Shown here: in pieces, positions 9,882 to 18,362 of the stretch | Layout: each line of letters starts with the position of its first letter | How positions within the stretch are numbered: position 1 is the first letter of the stretch | Source of the DNA: CAIWHR01 sp963786625 | GTDB taxonomy: Bacteria > Pseudomonadota > Gammaproteobacteria > Burkholderiales > Casimicrobiaceae | Reading direction: 5' to 3' | NCBI GenBank assembly: GCA_963786625.1 | Contig: CAWAZS010000003.1 | Coordinates: 62,001-126,000 of the forward strand | Length of the DNA stretch: 64,000 nucleotides | The notes under the pieces: generated by a model | The model's database searches: none | What the model saw: only the letters and a program-made list of their open reading frames with translations | What the model was told of the DNA's origin: nothing | Program-made: the position numbers and the translations under genes

Positions 9882-9957
9882 GATGAACGGCCCCCACGCT
9901 CGCTCCGCTCGCTGCCCCCAGAGGTGGAGCACGGCGCCCTTCGGGCGCTGAGTTCCG
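9882..9957 (+). repeat. Short GC-rich structured intergenic element
   Basis: This 76-base spacer between yggT and DUF167 opens AGGATGAACGGCCCCC, echoing the start of the spacer after yggS. It contains small palindromes such as GCTCGCTCCGCTCGC and CGCCCTTCGGGCG. It is probably a second, shorter member of the same class of element. No function is known. Confidence 0.35.
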
Positions 9958-10275
9958 ATGAACGCTGTCGCCTGGCGGCGCGAGGACGGCGACACGCTGG
10001 TGCTGCTGCTCCACGTGCAGCCGGGGGCGAAGCGCACCGAGGTCGCCGGCGCCCATGGCGAGGGCGCCGAGGCGCGGCTGAAGGTCCGGCTCGCCGCTCC
10101 GCCGGTCGACGGCAAGGCCAATGCGGAACTTCTGCGCTTTCTCGCCGCCGCGTTCGGCGTGCCCTCGCGCGCGGTGACCCTGCTGCGCGGCGAGACGTCG
10201 CGGCAGAAGACCGTGCAGATAACACGTCCTGCCCTGCGCCCCGATCAGGGGTGGGTCAGCGTGTCTGGCCGCTGA
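9958..10275 (+). CDS. DUF167 / YggU family protein
   Basis: A 105-residue soluble protein of the DUF167 (YggU) family. The typical core is present: LHVQPGAKRTEVAG, then LKVRLAAPPVDGKANAEL near residue 45, and VTLLRGETSRQKTVQI near 75. The molecular function is unknown. Position after proC-yggT is widely conserved. Its 3' end overlaps the convergent rsmA gene by 20 bases. Confidence 0.92.
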   Translation: MNAVAWRREDGDTLVLLLHVQPGAKRTEVAGAHGEGAEARLKVRLAAPPVDGKANAELLRFLAAAFGVPSRAVTLLRGETSRQKTVQITRPALRPDQGWVSVSGR

Positions 10276-11053
10276 CCGGCTCGTCCTTCACCGTCAGCGC
10301 GTTCGCAAGCCGGACGAAGTCGGCGACGGCGAGCGTCTCGCCGCGTGCGCGGGGATCGACGTCGGCGGCTTCCAGCGCCGGGGCGTCGCAGATGGTCGAC
10401 AGCGCGTTGCGCAGCGTCTTGCGCCGCTGCCCGAACGCGGCGGCAACGACGCGCGCGAACAGCGCCTCGTCCGCGATGCGCGGCTTGGCCCCGCCCAGCG
10501 GAACGAGCCTGGCGACGGCCGATTCGACGGCGGGCGCCGGGCGAAATGCGCCGGGGGGCACCGTGAACAGGCGGCTTACGCGGAACCTGGCCTGCAGCAT
10601 CACGGTGAGCCGTCCGTAGTCCGCCGTCGCCGGCTGCGCGGTCATCCGCGCCACGACCTCCTTCTGCAGCATCACGTGGAGGTCCGCGAGCGATTCGTAT
10701 TGCGCCAGATGGAAGAGCAGCGGCGAGCTGATGTTGTACGGCAGGTTCCCCACCACCCGCAGGGCGGGTCCGAGCGTCGCGAAGTCGAACTCGAGCGCGT
10801 CGGCGACGTGGAGCGTGAGGCGCTCGGCCGGAAATTCGGCGGAGAGCCGGCGCGCGAGGTCGCGGTCGATCTCGATCGCCGCGAGATGTCCGGCGCGCTC
10901 GGCGAGCGGGCGCGTCAGCGCGCCGTGGCCGGGTCCGATCTCGACGAGGTTGTCGCCGGGTCGCGGCGCGACGGCGTCGACGATCTTCGCGACATAGTGC
11001 GGGTCGACGAGGAAATTCTGGCCAAAGCGGCGCCGTGGCTCATGCTTTTCCAT
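10256..11053 (-). CDS. rsmA: RsmA (KsgA), 16S rRNA adenine dimethyltransferase
   Basis: A 265-residue SAM-dependent enzyme that dimethylates two adjacent adenosines in the 3' hairpin of 16S rRNA during 30S maturation. Visible are RRRFGQNFLVDPHYV near the start, the SAM motif LVEIGPGHGALT near residue 38, and the catalytic NLPYNISSPLLFHL near 104. FGQRRKTLRNAL follows in the C-terminal domain. It is the last gene of a same-strand operon after pdxA, as in most proteobacteria, and converges on DUF167 with a 20-base overlap. Confidence 0.96.
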   Translation of the reverse strand: MEKHEPRRRFGQNFLVDPHYVAKIVDAVAPRPGDNLVEIGPGHGALTRPLAERAGHLAAIEIDRDLARRLSAEFPAERLTLHVADALEFDFATLGPALRVVGNLPYNISSPLLFHLAQYESLADLHVMLQKEVVARMTAQPATADYGRLTVMLQARFRVSRLFTVPPGAFRPAPAVESAVARLVPLGGAKPRIADEALFARVVAAAFGQRRKTLRNALSTICDAPALEAADVDPRARGETLAVADFVRLANALTVKDEPVSGQTR

Positions 11054-11143
11054 GATTGTCGTGCCGCTTCGGTGAAGGCTAATGCGCGTCAGCGCGTTAT
11101 GCCGGAGCCAAACCGCTTGCGCGCCCGATGGCCGTGCATTCGG

Positions 11144-12172
11144 TTATCGCGACCGGTCGCCGGCGCGCCCCGCCAGCTCGATCGCGAGCTCGACCGCGGC
11201 GTACAGGCTGCCGGGATCCGCGCTGCGCGCCCGGACGGCATCGGCGGCGAGATCCAGCGCCGTGCCGTGATCCACCGACGTGCGGATGAATGGCAGCCCG
11301 AGCGTCACGTTGACGCCGTGCCCGAAGCTCGCGGCCTTGAGCACGGGCAGGCCCTGATCGTGATACATCGCGACGATGGCGTCGTAGCGCCGCGCGATCG
11401 CGGGCACGAACGCGGTGTCGGCGGGAAGCGGGCCAGTCACGTCGTGGCCCGCCTCGCGCATCGCGGCGATCGCCGGCGCGATCGCGTCGATCTCCTCGCG
11501 GCCGAGGTGCCCGCCCTCGCCCGCGTGCGGATTGAGGCCGCAGACCGCGATCCGCGGCGCGGCGATCGCGAACTTCGCGGCGAGCTCCGAGCCCACGATC
11601 GCGATGGTCGCGGCAACCGCGTCGCGGGTGACCGCGGCCGGCACATCCTTGAGCGCGATGTGCGTGGTGACCAGCGCCACGCGCAGCGGCGCCTCCCGTG
11701 CGCCGCCGACGAGCATCATCACGACGCGCGGCGTGTGCGTGCGCTGCGCGAAGAACTCCGTGTGGCCGGCGAACGGGATTCCCGCCTCCATGAGCACGCT
11801 CTTCTGCACGGGCGCGGTCACCAGCGCCGAGAACATCCCGGTTGCGCAGGCGTCCGCCGCGTTCGCCAGCGCCGCGAGCACGCTGTGCGCGTTGCTCGGG
11901 TCGGGATGGCCCGGCGTCACCGGCGTGGCCACCGGCTGGTGCCAGATCTCCACGCCGCCCGCGGTGGGCGCGAACGACGCGTGATCGTAGTCGGCATAGC
12001 GTGGCGATGCGCCGATGCGCGCCGCGCGCGCGGCGAGCAACTCGCGGTCGCCGACGACGACGAGCCGCGCCGGGAACGCACGCTCGCGATGGCGCATCGC
12101 GAGGAGCGCGGCGAGCTCGGGGCCGATGCCGGCGGGTTCGCCGGCGGTGATCGCGATCGTCGGTCGATCCAT
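11144..12172 (-). CDS. pdxA: PdxA, 4-hydroxythreonine-4-phosphate dehydrogenase
   Basis: A 342-residue NAD-dependent, metal-dependent dehydrogenase of pyridoxal phosphate synthesis. Visible are AITAGEPAGIGPEL at the start, GHTEFFAQRT near residue 140, CGLNPHAGEGGHLG near 205 and MYHDQGLPVLK near 265 with metal ligands. PdxA paralogues exist in sugar-acid pathways, and the genes just upstream here are sugar-catabolic, but the rsmA neighbour argues for the biosynthetic enzyme. Only three bases separate it from the GH31 gene upstream, so it should be coupled to it in transcription and perhaps translation. Confidence 0.95.
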   Translation of the reverse strand: MDRPTIAITAGEPAGIGPELAALLAMRHRERAFPARLVVVGDRELLAARAARIGASPRYADYDHASFAPTAGGVEIWHQPVATPVTPGHPDPSNAHSVLAALANAADACATGMFSALVTAPVQKSVLMEAGIPFAGHTEFFAQRTHTPRVVMMLVGGAREAPLRVALVTTHIALKDVPAAVTRDAVAATIAIVGSELAAKFAIAAPRIAVCGLNPHAGEGGHLGREEIDAIAPAIAAMREAGHDVTGPLPADTAFVPAIARRYDAIVAMYHDQGLPVLKAASFGHGVNVTLGLPFIRTSVDHGTALDLAADAVRARSADPGSLYAAVELAIELAGRAGDRSR

Positions 12173-12175
12173 CGG

Positions 12176-14416
12176 TCAGCCTGGCTCGAGGCCGCCGACC
12201 GCGATGCCTGCGGCCTCGCCGAAGAGCTCCACCTTCACGTCCGCCGCGGCCCGGATCGCCGGCGCTCCGTCGGCGCCGAGCGCGATCGTCGCCTGCGCAA
12301 GCCCCTCGAGCGGGCGCGTCGGCCGCCCGAATACCCACAGCTGCTCGAGCGGCCTCGCGCTGTCGATCTCGCCCGTGTGCTGGACCGAGCGGCCCAGCGG
12401 CAACGCGTGCCCTTCGCGCCCGAACACCGGGAACTGGTCGAGCGTGGCCTTGTAGCGCAGCACGCGCTGACCCGGGAAACGCTGGCGCGAGTTGAGGTCG
12501 TACCACGCGCCCGGCGGCAGCGCGATCTCGACGCCGCCGCCTTCCTGCACGATCGGCGCGACGAGCAGCGCGTCGCCGCACATGAACTGCGTCTCGTACC
12601 CCCGGGCGAGCGTGTTGGCGGGAAACGCGAGCGCCATGGCCCGCATCACCGGCATGCCCGTCGCGACCGCTTCGGCGATCACCCGCTGCAGGTACGGTAT
12701 CAGGCGGTAACGGAACGCGAGCCACTTGCGCGCGACGGCCTCGGCCTCGGCGCCGAATGCCCAGGGCTCGCGCTCGCCGACGCCGTTGATGCGCATGTGG
12801 GAGCTGAACACCGCCGCCTGCAGCCAGCGCACGTAGAGCTCCGGAGACGGCTGCTGCGTCCCGTAGTAGCCGCCGATGTCCGAGCTGTGATACGGCACGC
12901 CGCTCATTCCCCAGGACAGGCCGCCGCGGATCGAGGCCGCCAGGCCTTCCCAGTCGCTCTGCGGCTCGCCGCCCCACTGGATCGGATAGCGCTGGCTGCC
13001 GGCCCAGCCGGCGCGCCCCCACACGACGGGCGGGGCGTCGCCGTCACCCTGGAACTTCCCCGTGGCATCGAACACGCACTGGTTGTAGAGCAGCGGGTAG
13101 ACGTTGTGGAGGCGCCGGCCGTCGTCGCCGTTGAACGCCAGCGCGTCGTCGGGAACCTGCTCGCCGAAATCGCTCTCGATGGCGGCGACCCCGTCGGCGA
13201 AGAGCGCGGCATGCGCGTCGCGCCACCACACGTATGCGCCCGGATGGGTGAAGTCGACGATTCCGCTCTCCGGCAACCGCGCCGGGGCGCCGCCCGGCGC
13301 GCCGGGGCCCGGCGCCGCGTCCCACGCGAACACGTAGGGATCGCCGTTGGCGTCGGTCAGCAGATAGCCGCGCGAGGCGAGGTCGACGAACAGCGGGGAG
13401 TGGACCGACACGTACGGGTACTCCCACACGCAGATCCGCAGATCGTGCGCCCTGATCGCGGCGAGTGCTGCGCGCGGGTCGGGGAAGCGCTGCGGATCCC
13501 ATTCGAAGTCGAAGCGGGTCTCGACCTCCCATGCGGCGCGCCCGTCCAGCGTGAGCACGTCGCAGGGGATCTTGCGCGCGCGGAGCTTCGCCCCCGCCTC
13601 GGCTGCTTCCTCGGGCGTCCGGTAGTGGGCGCGCGAAACCCAGAGCCCGAGGCTCCACATCGGGACCGGCGCCGGCCGGCCCGTGAGCTGCGTGTAGAGG
13701 TCGAGGATCCCGGCAGGCGTATCGGCGGCGAGCAGGAAGAGGTCGAGCGCCTCGTCGTCGACCTGCACGCCGTAGGAGCGGTGCGACCAGCCCGGATGCC
13801 CGACGCCGTGCGTGACCGTTGCCGGCGTGTTCGCGAAGATGCCCCATGCGCCCGCGCCGGTGCCGGGGCTCCAGGCGAACGGCGCGTTCTTGTACGACAG
13901 GCCGGTGTTGACACCCAGCGCATCGACCGCATGCGATTCGACGAGCTGCCCGCGCTTGTCGAGCGGGCCGAACTTCTCGCCGAGTCCGTACACGGGCTCG
14001 CCGGACGCGAGGGCGAAGGCGGCGAGCCACCGTCCGCCCGCCCGGACGCGGCCGAACGTCGGCAGTCGCGTGGCGCCGCGAAAGTTCTCGTCGGTGATCG
14101 AGCACGCGACGGCCTCGCCACGCAGCAGCAGCCGGCAACGCAGCGGATTGGCGGAAAGCTCGAGCGTCGCCTCGCCGGCGGTGAACGTCCACGTGCGGTC
14201 GGCGCGCTTGGCCACGACGCAGGATTTGGCACGGGAGACCACGAGGCCGTAATCCGGTTTCGTGTTCGGTCCGGCACGCAGGCGGAACACCCCCGGCCCG
14301 TAGCAGGACACCTCGAGGATGTCGCCGGTCGAGGTCGCGAAGGCGGCGCCGCTCGCCGACGTGCCGATGCTCTGCAGCGCGTCGAGCGCGACGAAGGCGG
14401 TGGAGTCGAATTGCAT
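12176..14416 (-). CDS. Glycoside hydrolase family 31 (alpha-xylosidase / alpha-glucosidase YicI-like)
   Basis: A 746-residue GH31 enzyme with no evident signal peptide, most like YicI-type alpha-xylosidases that cleave terminal alpha-xylosyl or alpha-glucosyl residues. The start is the ATG at 14414-14416. The N-terminal beta-sandwich contains EPVYGLGEKFGPLDKRG. The barrel carries the nucleophile aspartate in AAIESDFGEQVP. The acid/base segment reads QWGGEPQSDW, where YicI-type enzymes have WGGD, so the expected catalytic Asp is a Glu (codon GAG). YHSSDIGGYYG follows. It lies 32 bases after the SMP-30 gene and three bases before pdxA. Substrate is unknown; the lactonase and aldolase upstream suggest an intracellular sugar pathway. 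Confidence 0.88.
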   Translation of the reverse strand: MQFDSTAFVALDALQSIGTSASGAAFATSTGDILEVSCYGPGVFRLRAGPNTKPDYGLVVSRAKSCVVAKRADRTWTFTAGEATLELSANPLRCRLLLRGEAVACSITDENFRGATRLPTFGRVRAGGRWLAAFALASGEPVYGLGEKFGPLDKRGQLVESHAVDALGVNTGLSYKNAPFAWSPGTGAGAWGIFANTPATVTHGVGHPGWSHRSYGVQVDDEALDLFLLAADTPAGILDLYTQLTGRPAPVPMWSLGLWVSRAHYRTPEEAAEAGAKLRARKIPCDVLTLDGRAAWEVETRFDFEWDPQRFPDPRAALAAIRAHDLRICVWEYPYVSVHSPLFVDLASRGYLLTDANGDPYVFAWDAAPGPGAPGGAPARLPESGIVDFTHPGAYVWWRDAHAALFADGVAAIESDFGEQVPDDALAFNGDDGRRLHNVYPLLYNQCVFDATGKFQGDGDAPPVVWGRAGWAGSQRYPIQWGGEPQSDWEGLAASIRGGLSWGMSGVPYHSSDIGGYYGTQQPSPELYVRWLQAAVFSSHMRINGVGEREPWAFGAEAEAVARKWLAFRYRLIPYLQRVIAEAVATGMPVMRAMALAFPANTLARGYETQFMCGDALLVAPIVQEGGGVEIALPPGAWYDLNSRQRFPGQRVLRYKATLDQFPVFGREGHALPLGRSVQHTGEIDSARPLEQLWVFGRPTRPLEGLAQATIALGADGAPAIRAAADVKVELFGEAAGIAVGGLEPG

Positions 14417-14448
14417 GCTGGACGGTCGAATCGGCGGTTGCGCGCGCG

Positions 14449-15345
14449 TCAGCCGGCGAAGAGCGGCTCGGGCAGGCCCGCAATCTCCACCGCCATCGCG
14501 AAGAGTCCGCCCGAGTGCGGCAGCCGCGCGAGCTCTTCCGGCTCGCGCATCTGCCGCGCGCTGGTCACGTAGAGCGTCTTGAGGTCGCGGCCGCCGAATG
14601 CGCACATCGTCGGGCACATCGCCGGCACCGGGAACTCGGCGAGCAGGCGCCCGTCCGGCGCGATGCGCACGACTTTGCCGCCGCGGTAGAACGCGCTCCA
14701 GTAGCACCCGTCGCGGTCGATGGCGGCGCCGTCGGGGCGGTCTCCCTCCCGCGTAAAGCGCGCGAGCTCGCGCGGATTCGCCGGCGATCCGGACTCCGCA
14801 TCGTAGTCGTAGGCGCGGATGATCTGGGTCGGCGTGTCGGCGTGGTACATCGTGCGGCCGTCCGGGCTGAAGGCCAGCCCGTTGCTGATCGTCATGCCGC
14901 CGATGAGCCGGGTCTGCGTGAAGTCCGGGTCGAGGCGCACGAGCGCGGCCGAATCCGCGTCGCGCCGCTCGTTCATGTAGCCGGCGAGAAAGCGCCCCTG
15001 CGGGTCGCAGCGGCCGTCGTTGAAACGGTGGTGCGCCGGGTCATAGGGGGCATCGGACACCTTCCGCTCGAGCCTGCCCGCGGCGTCGGCGAGCCAGAAG
15101 CCGCCGCGCAGCGCGACGACGAATCCGCCGTTCCGGCGCAAGGCGAAGCAGCCGATCGATTCGGGCATCGGCATGACGGCATTGCGTCCCGTGGCCGGGT
15201 CGAACCGGTTGAGCGACGGCGCATTGATGTCCACCCAGTAGAGGACTTGCTCGGCGACCGACCAGACCGGGCATTCGCCGAGGCTGGCGCGGACGTCGAG
15301 GACGCAGTGGAACGGCGAGGCGATGCCCGAAACCGAAAGGCTCAT
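14449..15345 (-). CDS. SMP-30 / gluconolactonase family sugar lactone hydrolase
   Basis: A 298-residue six-bladed beta-propeller of the SMP-30/gluconolactonase/LRE family, expected to hydrolyse a sugar-1,4- or 1,5-lactone with a bound divalent metal. Visible are LGECPVWSVAEQVLYWVDI (metal-ligand Glu and repeat 1), HHRFNDGRCDPQGRFLAGYM near residue 100, the metal-site asparagine in ISNGLAFSPDG near 150, and DGAAIDRDGCYW near 205. It sits between the aldolase and GH31 genes on one strand, which suggests oxidation of a released sugar to a lactone that this enzyme opens. The oxidising dehydrogenase is not in the window. Confidence 0.88.
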   Translation of the reverse strand: MSLSVSGIASPFHCVLDVRASLGECPVWSVAEQVLYWVDINAPSLNRFDPATGRNAVMPMPESIGCFALRRNGGFVVALRGGFWLADAAGRLERKVSDAPYDPAHHRFNDGRCDPQGRFLAGYMNERRDADSAALVRLDPDFTQTRLIGGMTISNGLAFSPDGRTMYHADTPTQIIRAYDYDAESGSPANPRELARFTREGDRPDGAAIDRDGCYWSAFYRGGKVVRIAPDGRLLAEFPVPAMCPTMCAFGGRDLKTLYVTSARQMREPEELARLPHSGGLFAMAVEIAGLPEPLFAG

Positions 15346-15427
15346 GGAGCACCCTTGGCGCTCACTGGGCTACCCTCCGCGCTACGCGCTTCGGGGCTGA
15401 TTCGCACCCGGGAGCGGCCCTTCGCGC

Positions 15428-16198
15428 TCATGCCAGCGCCCGCACACGGCCGAGATAGTCGTGCGCGCGGCCGACCATCAGGCTGATGTCCGTTCCGATC
15501 GCCGCCCACGAGTATCCGTAGTCGAGGAATTTGCCGACCATTTCCGGGTCCGCGCCGATGATGCCGCAGGGCTTGCCGAGGCGGCGGCAGTGCGCTGCCG
15601 CGTCGGCCAGCTTGGCCTGCACCCTGGGGTTCCCCATGTCGCCGAGCAATCCCATCGACGCCGACAGATCGGCGGGGCCGACGAAGATCGAATCGACGCC
15701 GGGGACCGCGGCGATCTCCTCGAGGCGATCGAGGGCGCTCAGCGTCTCGATCTGCACGATGACGCAGATCTCGGAATTGGCGCGTCGCAGATAGTCGTCG
15801 ACATTGCCGTAGCGGCTGCCGCGGTGCGACCCGGCCACCCCGCGCACGCCCTCGGGGGGATAGCGCGTGTAAGCCACCGCGCGCCGCGCCTCGTCCGCGT
15901 TCTGGACGAAGGGCAGGAGAAGGGTGAGGGCGCCGGCATCCATCACCCGCTTGACCATCACCATGTCGCTCCACGGCGGGCGGACGATCGCCTGCGCCGG
16001 GGTGCCGGCGAGCGTGCGCAGGATGTCGGCCATCCGCGCGACATCGATGGGTGTGTGCTCCATGTCGACGACGAGGAAATCGAATCCGGCACAGCCGAGC
16101 GCCTCGGCTGTCGACGGCGCGCCCGAGGACAGCCAGGCGCCGAGCTGCCTCCTGCCGCCGGCGATCGCGCGCTTGAATTGATTGACGGGCAGGTCCAT
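15428..16198 (-). CDS. HpcH/HpaI family class II aldolase (2-oxo-sugar-acid type)
   Basis: A 256-residue TIM-barrel, metal-dependent aldolase of the HpcH/HpaI family, which splits 2-keto acids into pyruvate plus an aldehyde. The ATG at 16196-16198 gives the usual N-terminus with LGAWLSSGAPSTAEALG. Visible are FLVVDMEHTPID near residue 45, LLPFVQNADEARRAV near 95, the metal-binding QIETLSALDRLEEI near 150 and FVGPADLSASMG near 174. It resembles 2-keto-3-deoxy-sugar-acid aldolases (GarL / YfaU / HpaI types) but the substrate cannot be fixed. It heads the operon with the lactonase and GH31 genes and is divergent from azlC. Confidence 0.9.
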   Translation of the reverse strand: MDLPVNQFKRAIAGGRRQLGAWLSSGAPSTAEALGCAGFDFLVVDMEHTPIDVARMADILRTLAGTPAQAIVRPPWSDMVMVKRVMDAGALTLLLPFVQNADEARRAVAYTRYPPEGVRGVAGSHRGSRYGNVDDYLRRANSEICVIVQIETLSALDRLEEIAAVPGVDSIFVGPADLSASMGLLGDMGNPRVQAKLADAAAHCRRLGKPCGIIGADPEMVGKFLDYGYSWAAIGTDISLMVGRAHDYLGRVRALA

Positions 16199-16399
16199 CG
16201 GTCTCCCCCGGGGAAATGTCGATCGGCGCCGCGGATGCGTGGCGGGCGTCTGCGCCGCGCCGGACAGCATCATACCGGCTGGCGCGGCAGCGCGTAATTC
16301 GCGCGAACCCCGATGGTCGTCGACGACCATGCGGCGCGTTCGCCACAGGGCATACAATACGCGGCGCAGGGGAGGCTCGCCGCCTCCTCTTTTCGTTGC

Positions 16400-17116
16400 A
16401 TGCGCCGCGCCCGCTCCCTCGTCGTCTCGTCCGATTTCCGCGAAGGATTCGTGGAGATGCTGCCCGCGTGCGTCGGGCTCATTCCGTTCGGACTGGTGTG
16501 CGGCGTGGGCGCGGCGGCGGCCGGCGTCGATTTCCTGGGATCGCTCGGCATGAGCGCGATCATCTTTTCCGGGGCCGCGCAGATCCTCGCCGTGCAGCTG
16601 CTCGCCGACGGCGCGCCCGTCGCGGTCATCGTTCTCACCTGCTTCGTCGCGGGCCTGCGCTTCCTGATGTACAGCGCCGCGATGGCCCCGTATTTGAGGC
16701 CGCTCCCCGCCCGCTGGCAGAACGGGCTCGCGTTCCTGTTGACCGACCAGGCGTTCGCGGCGTCGGTCCGCCGCTTTTCCGCCGCGCACGACCCGCGCGG
16801 CGGCGCATTGCATTTTCTCGGCGGCGGCGGCGCATTGTGGATCATGTGGCAGCTCACCAACGCCATCGGCTTCCTCGCCGGGAACGTGATCCCGGCCGCG
16901 TGGTCGCTCGAATTCGCGGTGCCGCTGTGCTTCATCGCGCTCGTCGCCCCGGTGCTGCGCGACGCGCCGGCGATCGTCGCCGCAATCGCCGCCGGCGTCT
17001 TCGTGCTCGCGCTCGCGGCGCTGCCGATGAAGCTCAGCCTGATCGTCGCCGGCGTGATCGGGATCGTCGCCGGCACGCTCGCCGACATTGCGAGGGAACG
17101 TTGGACGGCGCGCTGA
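16400..17116 (+). CDS. azlC: AzlC family branched-chain amino acid exporter, large subunit
   Basis: A 238-residue inner-membrane protein of the AzlC/YgaZ family, large subunit of a two-component exporter of branched-chain or related amino acids. Visible marks are LPACVGLIPFGLVCGVGA near the N-terminus, FSGAAQILAVQLL, LTCFVAGLRFLMYSAAMAP and FLLTDQAFAAS. About seven helices are seen. The ATG at 16400 is chosen over one at 16313 because the extra residues are not hydrophobic and do not resemble the family. It overlaps azlD by 16 bases. Confidence 0.9.
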   Translation: MRRARSLVVSSDFREGFVEMLPACVGLIPFGLVCGVGAAAAGVDFLGSLGMSAIIFSGAAQILAVQLLADGAPVAVIVLTCFVAGLRFLMYSAAMAPYLRPLPARWQNGLAFLLTDQAFAASVRRFSAAHDPRGGALHFLGGGGALWIMWQLTNAIGFLAGNVIPAAWSLEFAVPLCFIALVAPVLRDAPAIVAAIAAGVFVLALAALPMKLSLIVAGVIGIVAGTLADIARERWTAR

Positions 17117-17439
17117 AAGTCTGGGTCGTGATCCTCGCCGTCGGCGCGCTCAACTACGCCTCGCGCCTGTCGTTCATCGCGGTCTTCGGACGGCGCTCGA
17201 TGCCGGCGTGGCTTGCCCGGGCGCTCAAGTTCGTGCCGGCGGCGATGCTCACGGCGCTGGTCCTGCCGATGATCGTCGTCGCCCCGACGGCCACGGCGCT
17301 CGCCTGGGCAAATCCGAAAGCGCTCGCCGCGATCGCCGCCACGGTGGTCGCGTTCCACACCCGCAGCACGCTGACGACGCTCGCGGCGGGGATGCTGGCG
17401 CTGTGGTCGCTCCAGTGGCTGCTCGGTCCCCACGGCTGA
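17101..17439 (+). CDS. azlD: AzlD family branched-chain amino acid exporter, small subunit
   Basis: A 112-residue membrane protein with four hydrophobic segments, of the AzlD/YgaH type that pairs with AzlC. Family marks are ILAVGALNYASRLSFIAVFG and LKFVPAAMLTALVLP. No ATG is available at the right place; a TTG at 17101 behind GAGGGAACG is the best start and overlaps the end of azlC, which fits translational coupling. A GTG at 17128 is the alternative. Confidence 0.85.
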   Translation: MDGALKVWVVILAVGALNYASRLSFIAVFGRRSMPAWLARALKFVPAAMLTALVLPMIVVAPTATALAWANPKALAAIAATVVAFHTRSTLTTLAAGMLALWSLQWLLGPHG

Positions 17440-17518
17440 GCGCGCCTCGCCGGCGGCGGGGCGGGTCCGAAGGGGCCGTTTTTCGGCTAACATCGATTCT
17501 TTGCCACGATTGAACATC

Positions 17519-18361
17519 ATGCGCTTCGAAGGCACCGATACCTACGTCGCGACGCCCGACCTGATGCTCGCGGTCAACGCGGCGATCGCGCTGGAGCGGC
17601 CGCTGCTGGTCAAGGGCGAGCCCGGCACCGGCAAGACCATGCTGGCGGAGGAGGTCGCGCGCGCGCTCGGCCGGCCGCTGCTCCAGTGGCACATCAAGTC
17701 GACGACCAAGGCGCAGCAGGGCCTCTACGAGTACGACGCGGTGTCGCGGCTGCGCGATTCGCAGCTGGGCGACGAGCACGTCGGCGACATCGCGCACTAC
17801 ATCAAGCGCGGCGTGCTGTGGGAGGCGTTCGAGGCGGAAGCGCCCGCGGTCGTGCTGATCGACGAGGTCGACAAGGCCGACATCGAGTTTCCGAACGACC
17901 TGCTGCGCGAGCTCGACCGGATGGAGTTCTACGTCTACGAGACGCAGCAGACCGTCGTTGCGCGCCACCGGCCGCTCGTCGTCATCACGTCGAACAACGA
18001 GAAGGAGCTTCCCGACGCGTTCCTGCGCCGCTGCTTCTTCCACTACATCCGCTTTCCCGATCGCGAGACGATGCTGCGGATCGTCGACGTGCACTTCCCG
18101 GGACTCAAGAAGGCGCTGCTCGCCGAGGCGCTGGAGGTGTTCTTCAATCTGCGCGACGTGCCGGGGCTCAAGAAGAAGCCGTCGACCTCGGAGCTCCTCG
18201 ACTGGCTGAAGCTGCTGCTCGCCGAGGACATCCCGCCGGAGGCGCTGCGCAGCTCCGACAAGAAGATGCTGATCCCGCCGCTGCACGGCGCGCTGCTCAA
18301 GAACGAGCAGGACGTGCATCTGTTCGAGCGCGTCGCGTTCATGGCGCGCAGCGGGCGGTAG
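17519..18361 (+). CDS. MoxR family AAA+ ATPase
   Basis: A 280-residue AAA+ ATPase of the MoxR type, a chaperone-like ATPase that usually works with a VWA-domain partner to insert metals or mature enzyme complexes. Walker A GEPGTGKT lies near residue 33, Walker B VVLIDEVDKAD near 112, sensor 1 ITSNNEKELPDAF near 155 and the arginine finger segment FLRRCFFHYI follows. The ATG at 17519 is preferred over a TTG at 17501. The VWA/CoxE-like gene lies two genes downstream on the same strand, the typical partner. No oxidase or hydrogenase client is next to the pair, so the client is unknown. Confidence 0.92.
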   Translation: MRFEGTDTYVATPDLMLAVNAAIALERPLLVKGEPGTGKTMLAEEVARALGRPLLQWHIKSTTKAQQGLYEYDAVSRLRDSQLGDEHVGDIAHYIKRGVLWEAFEAEAPAVVLIDEVDKADIEFPNDLLRELDRMEFYVYETQQTVVARHRPLVVITSNNEKELPDAFLRRCFFHYIRFPDRETMLRIVDVHFPGLKKALLAEALEVFFNLRDVPGLKKKPSTSELLDWLKLLLAEDIPPEALRSSDKKMLIPPLHGALLKNEQDVHLFERVAFMARSGR

Positions 18362-18362
18362 C

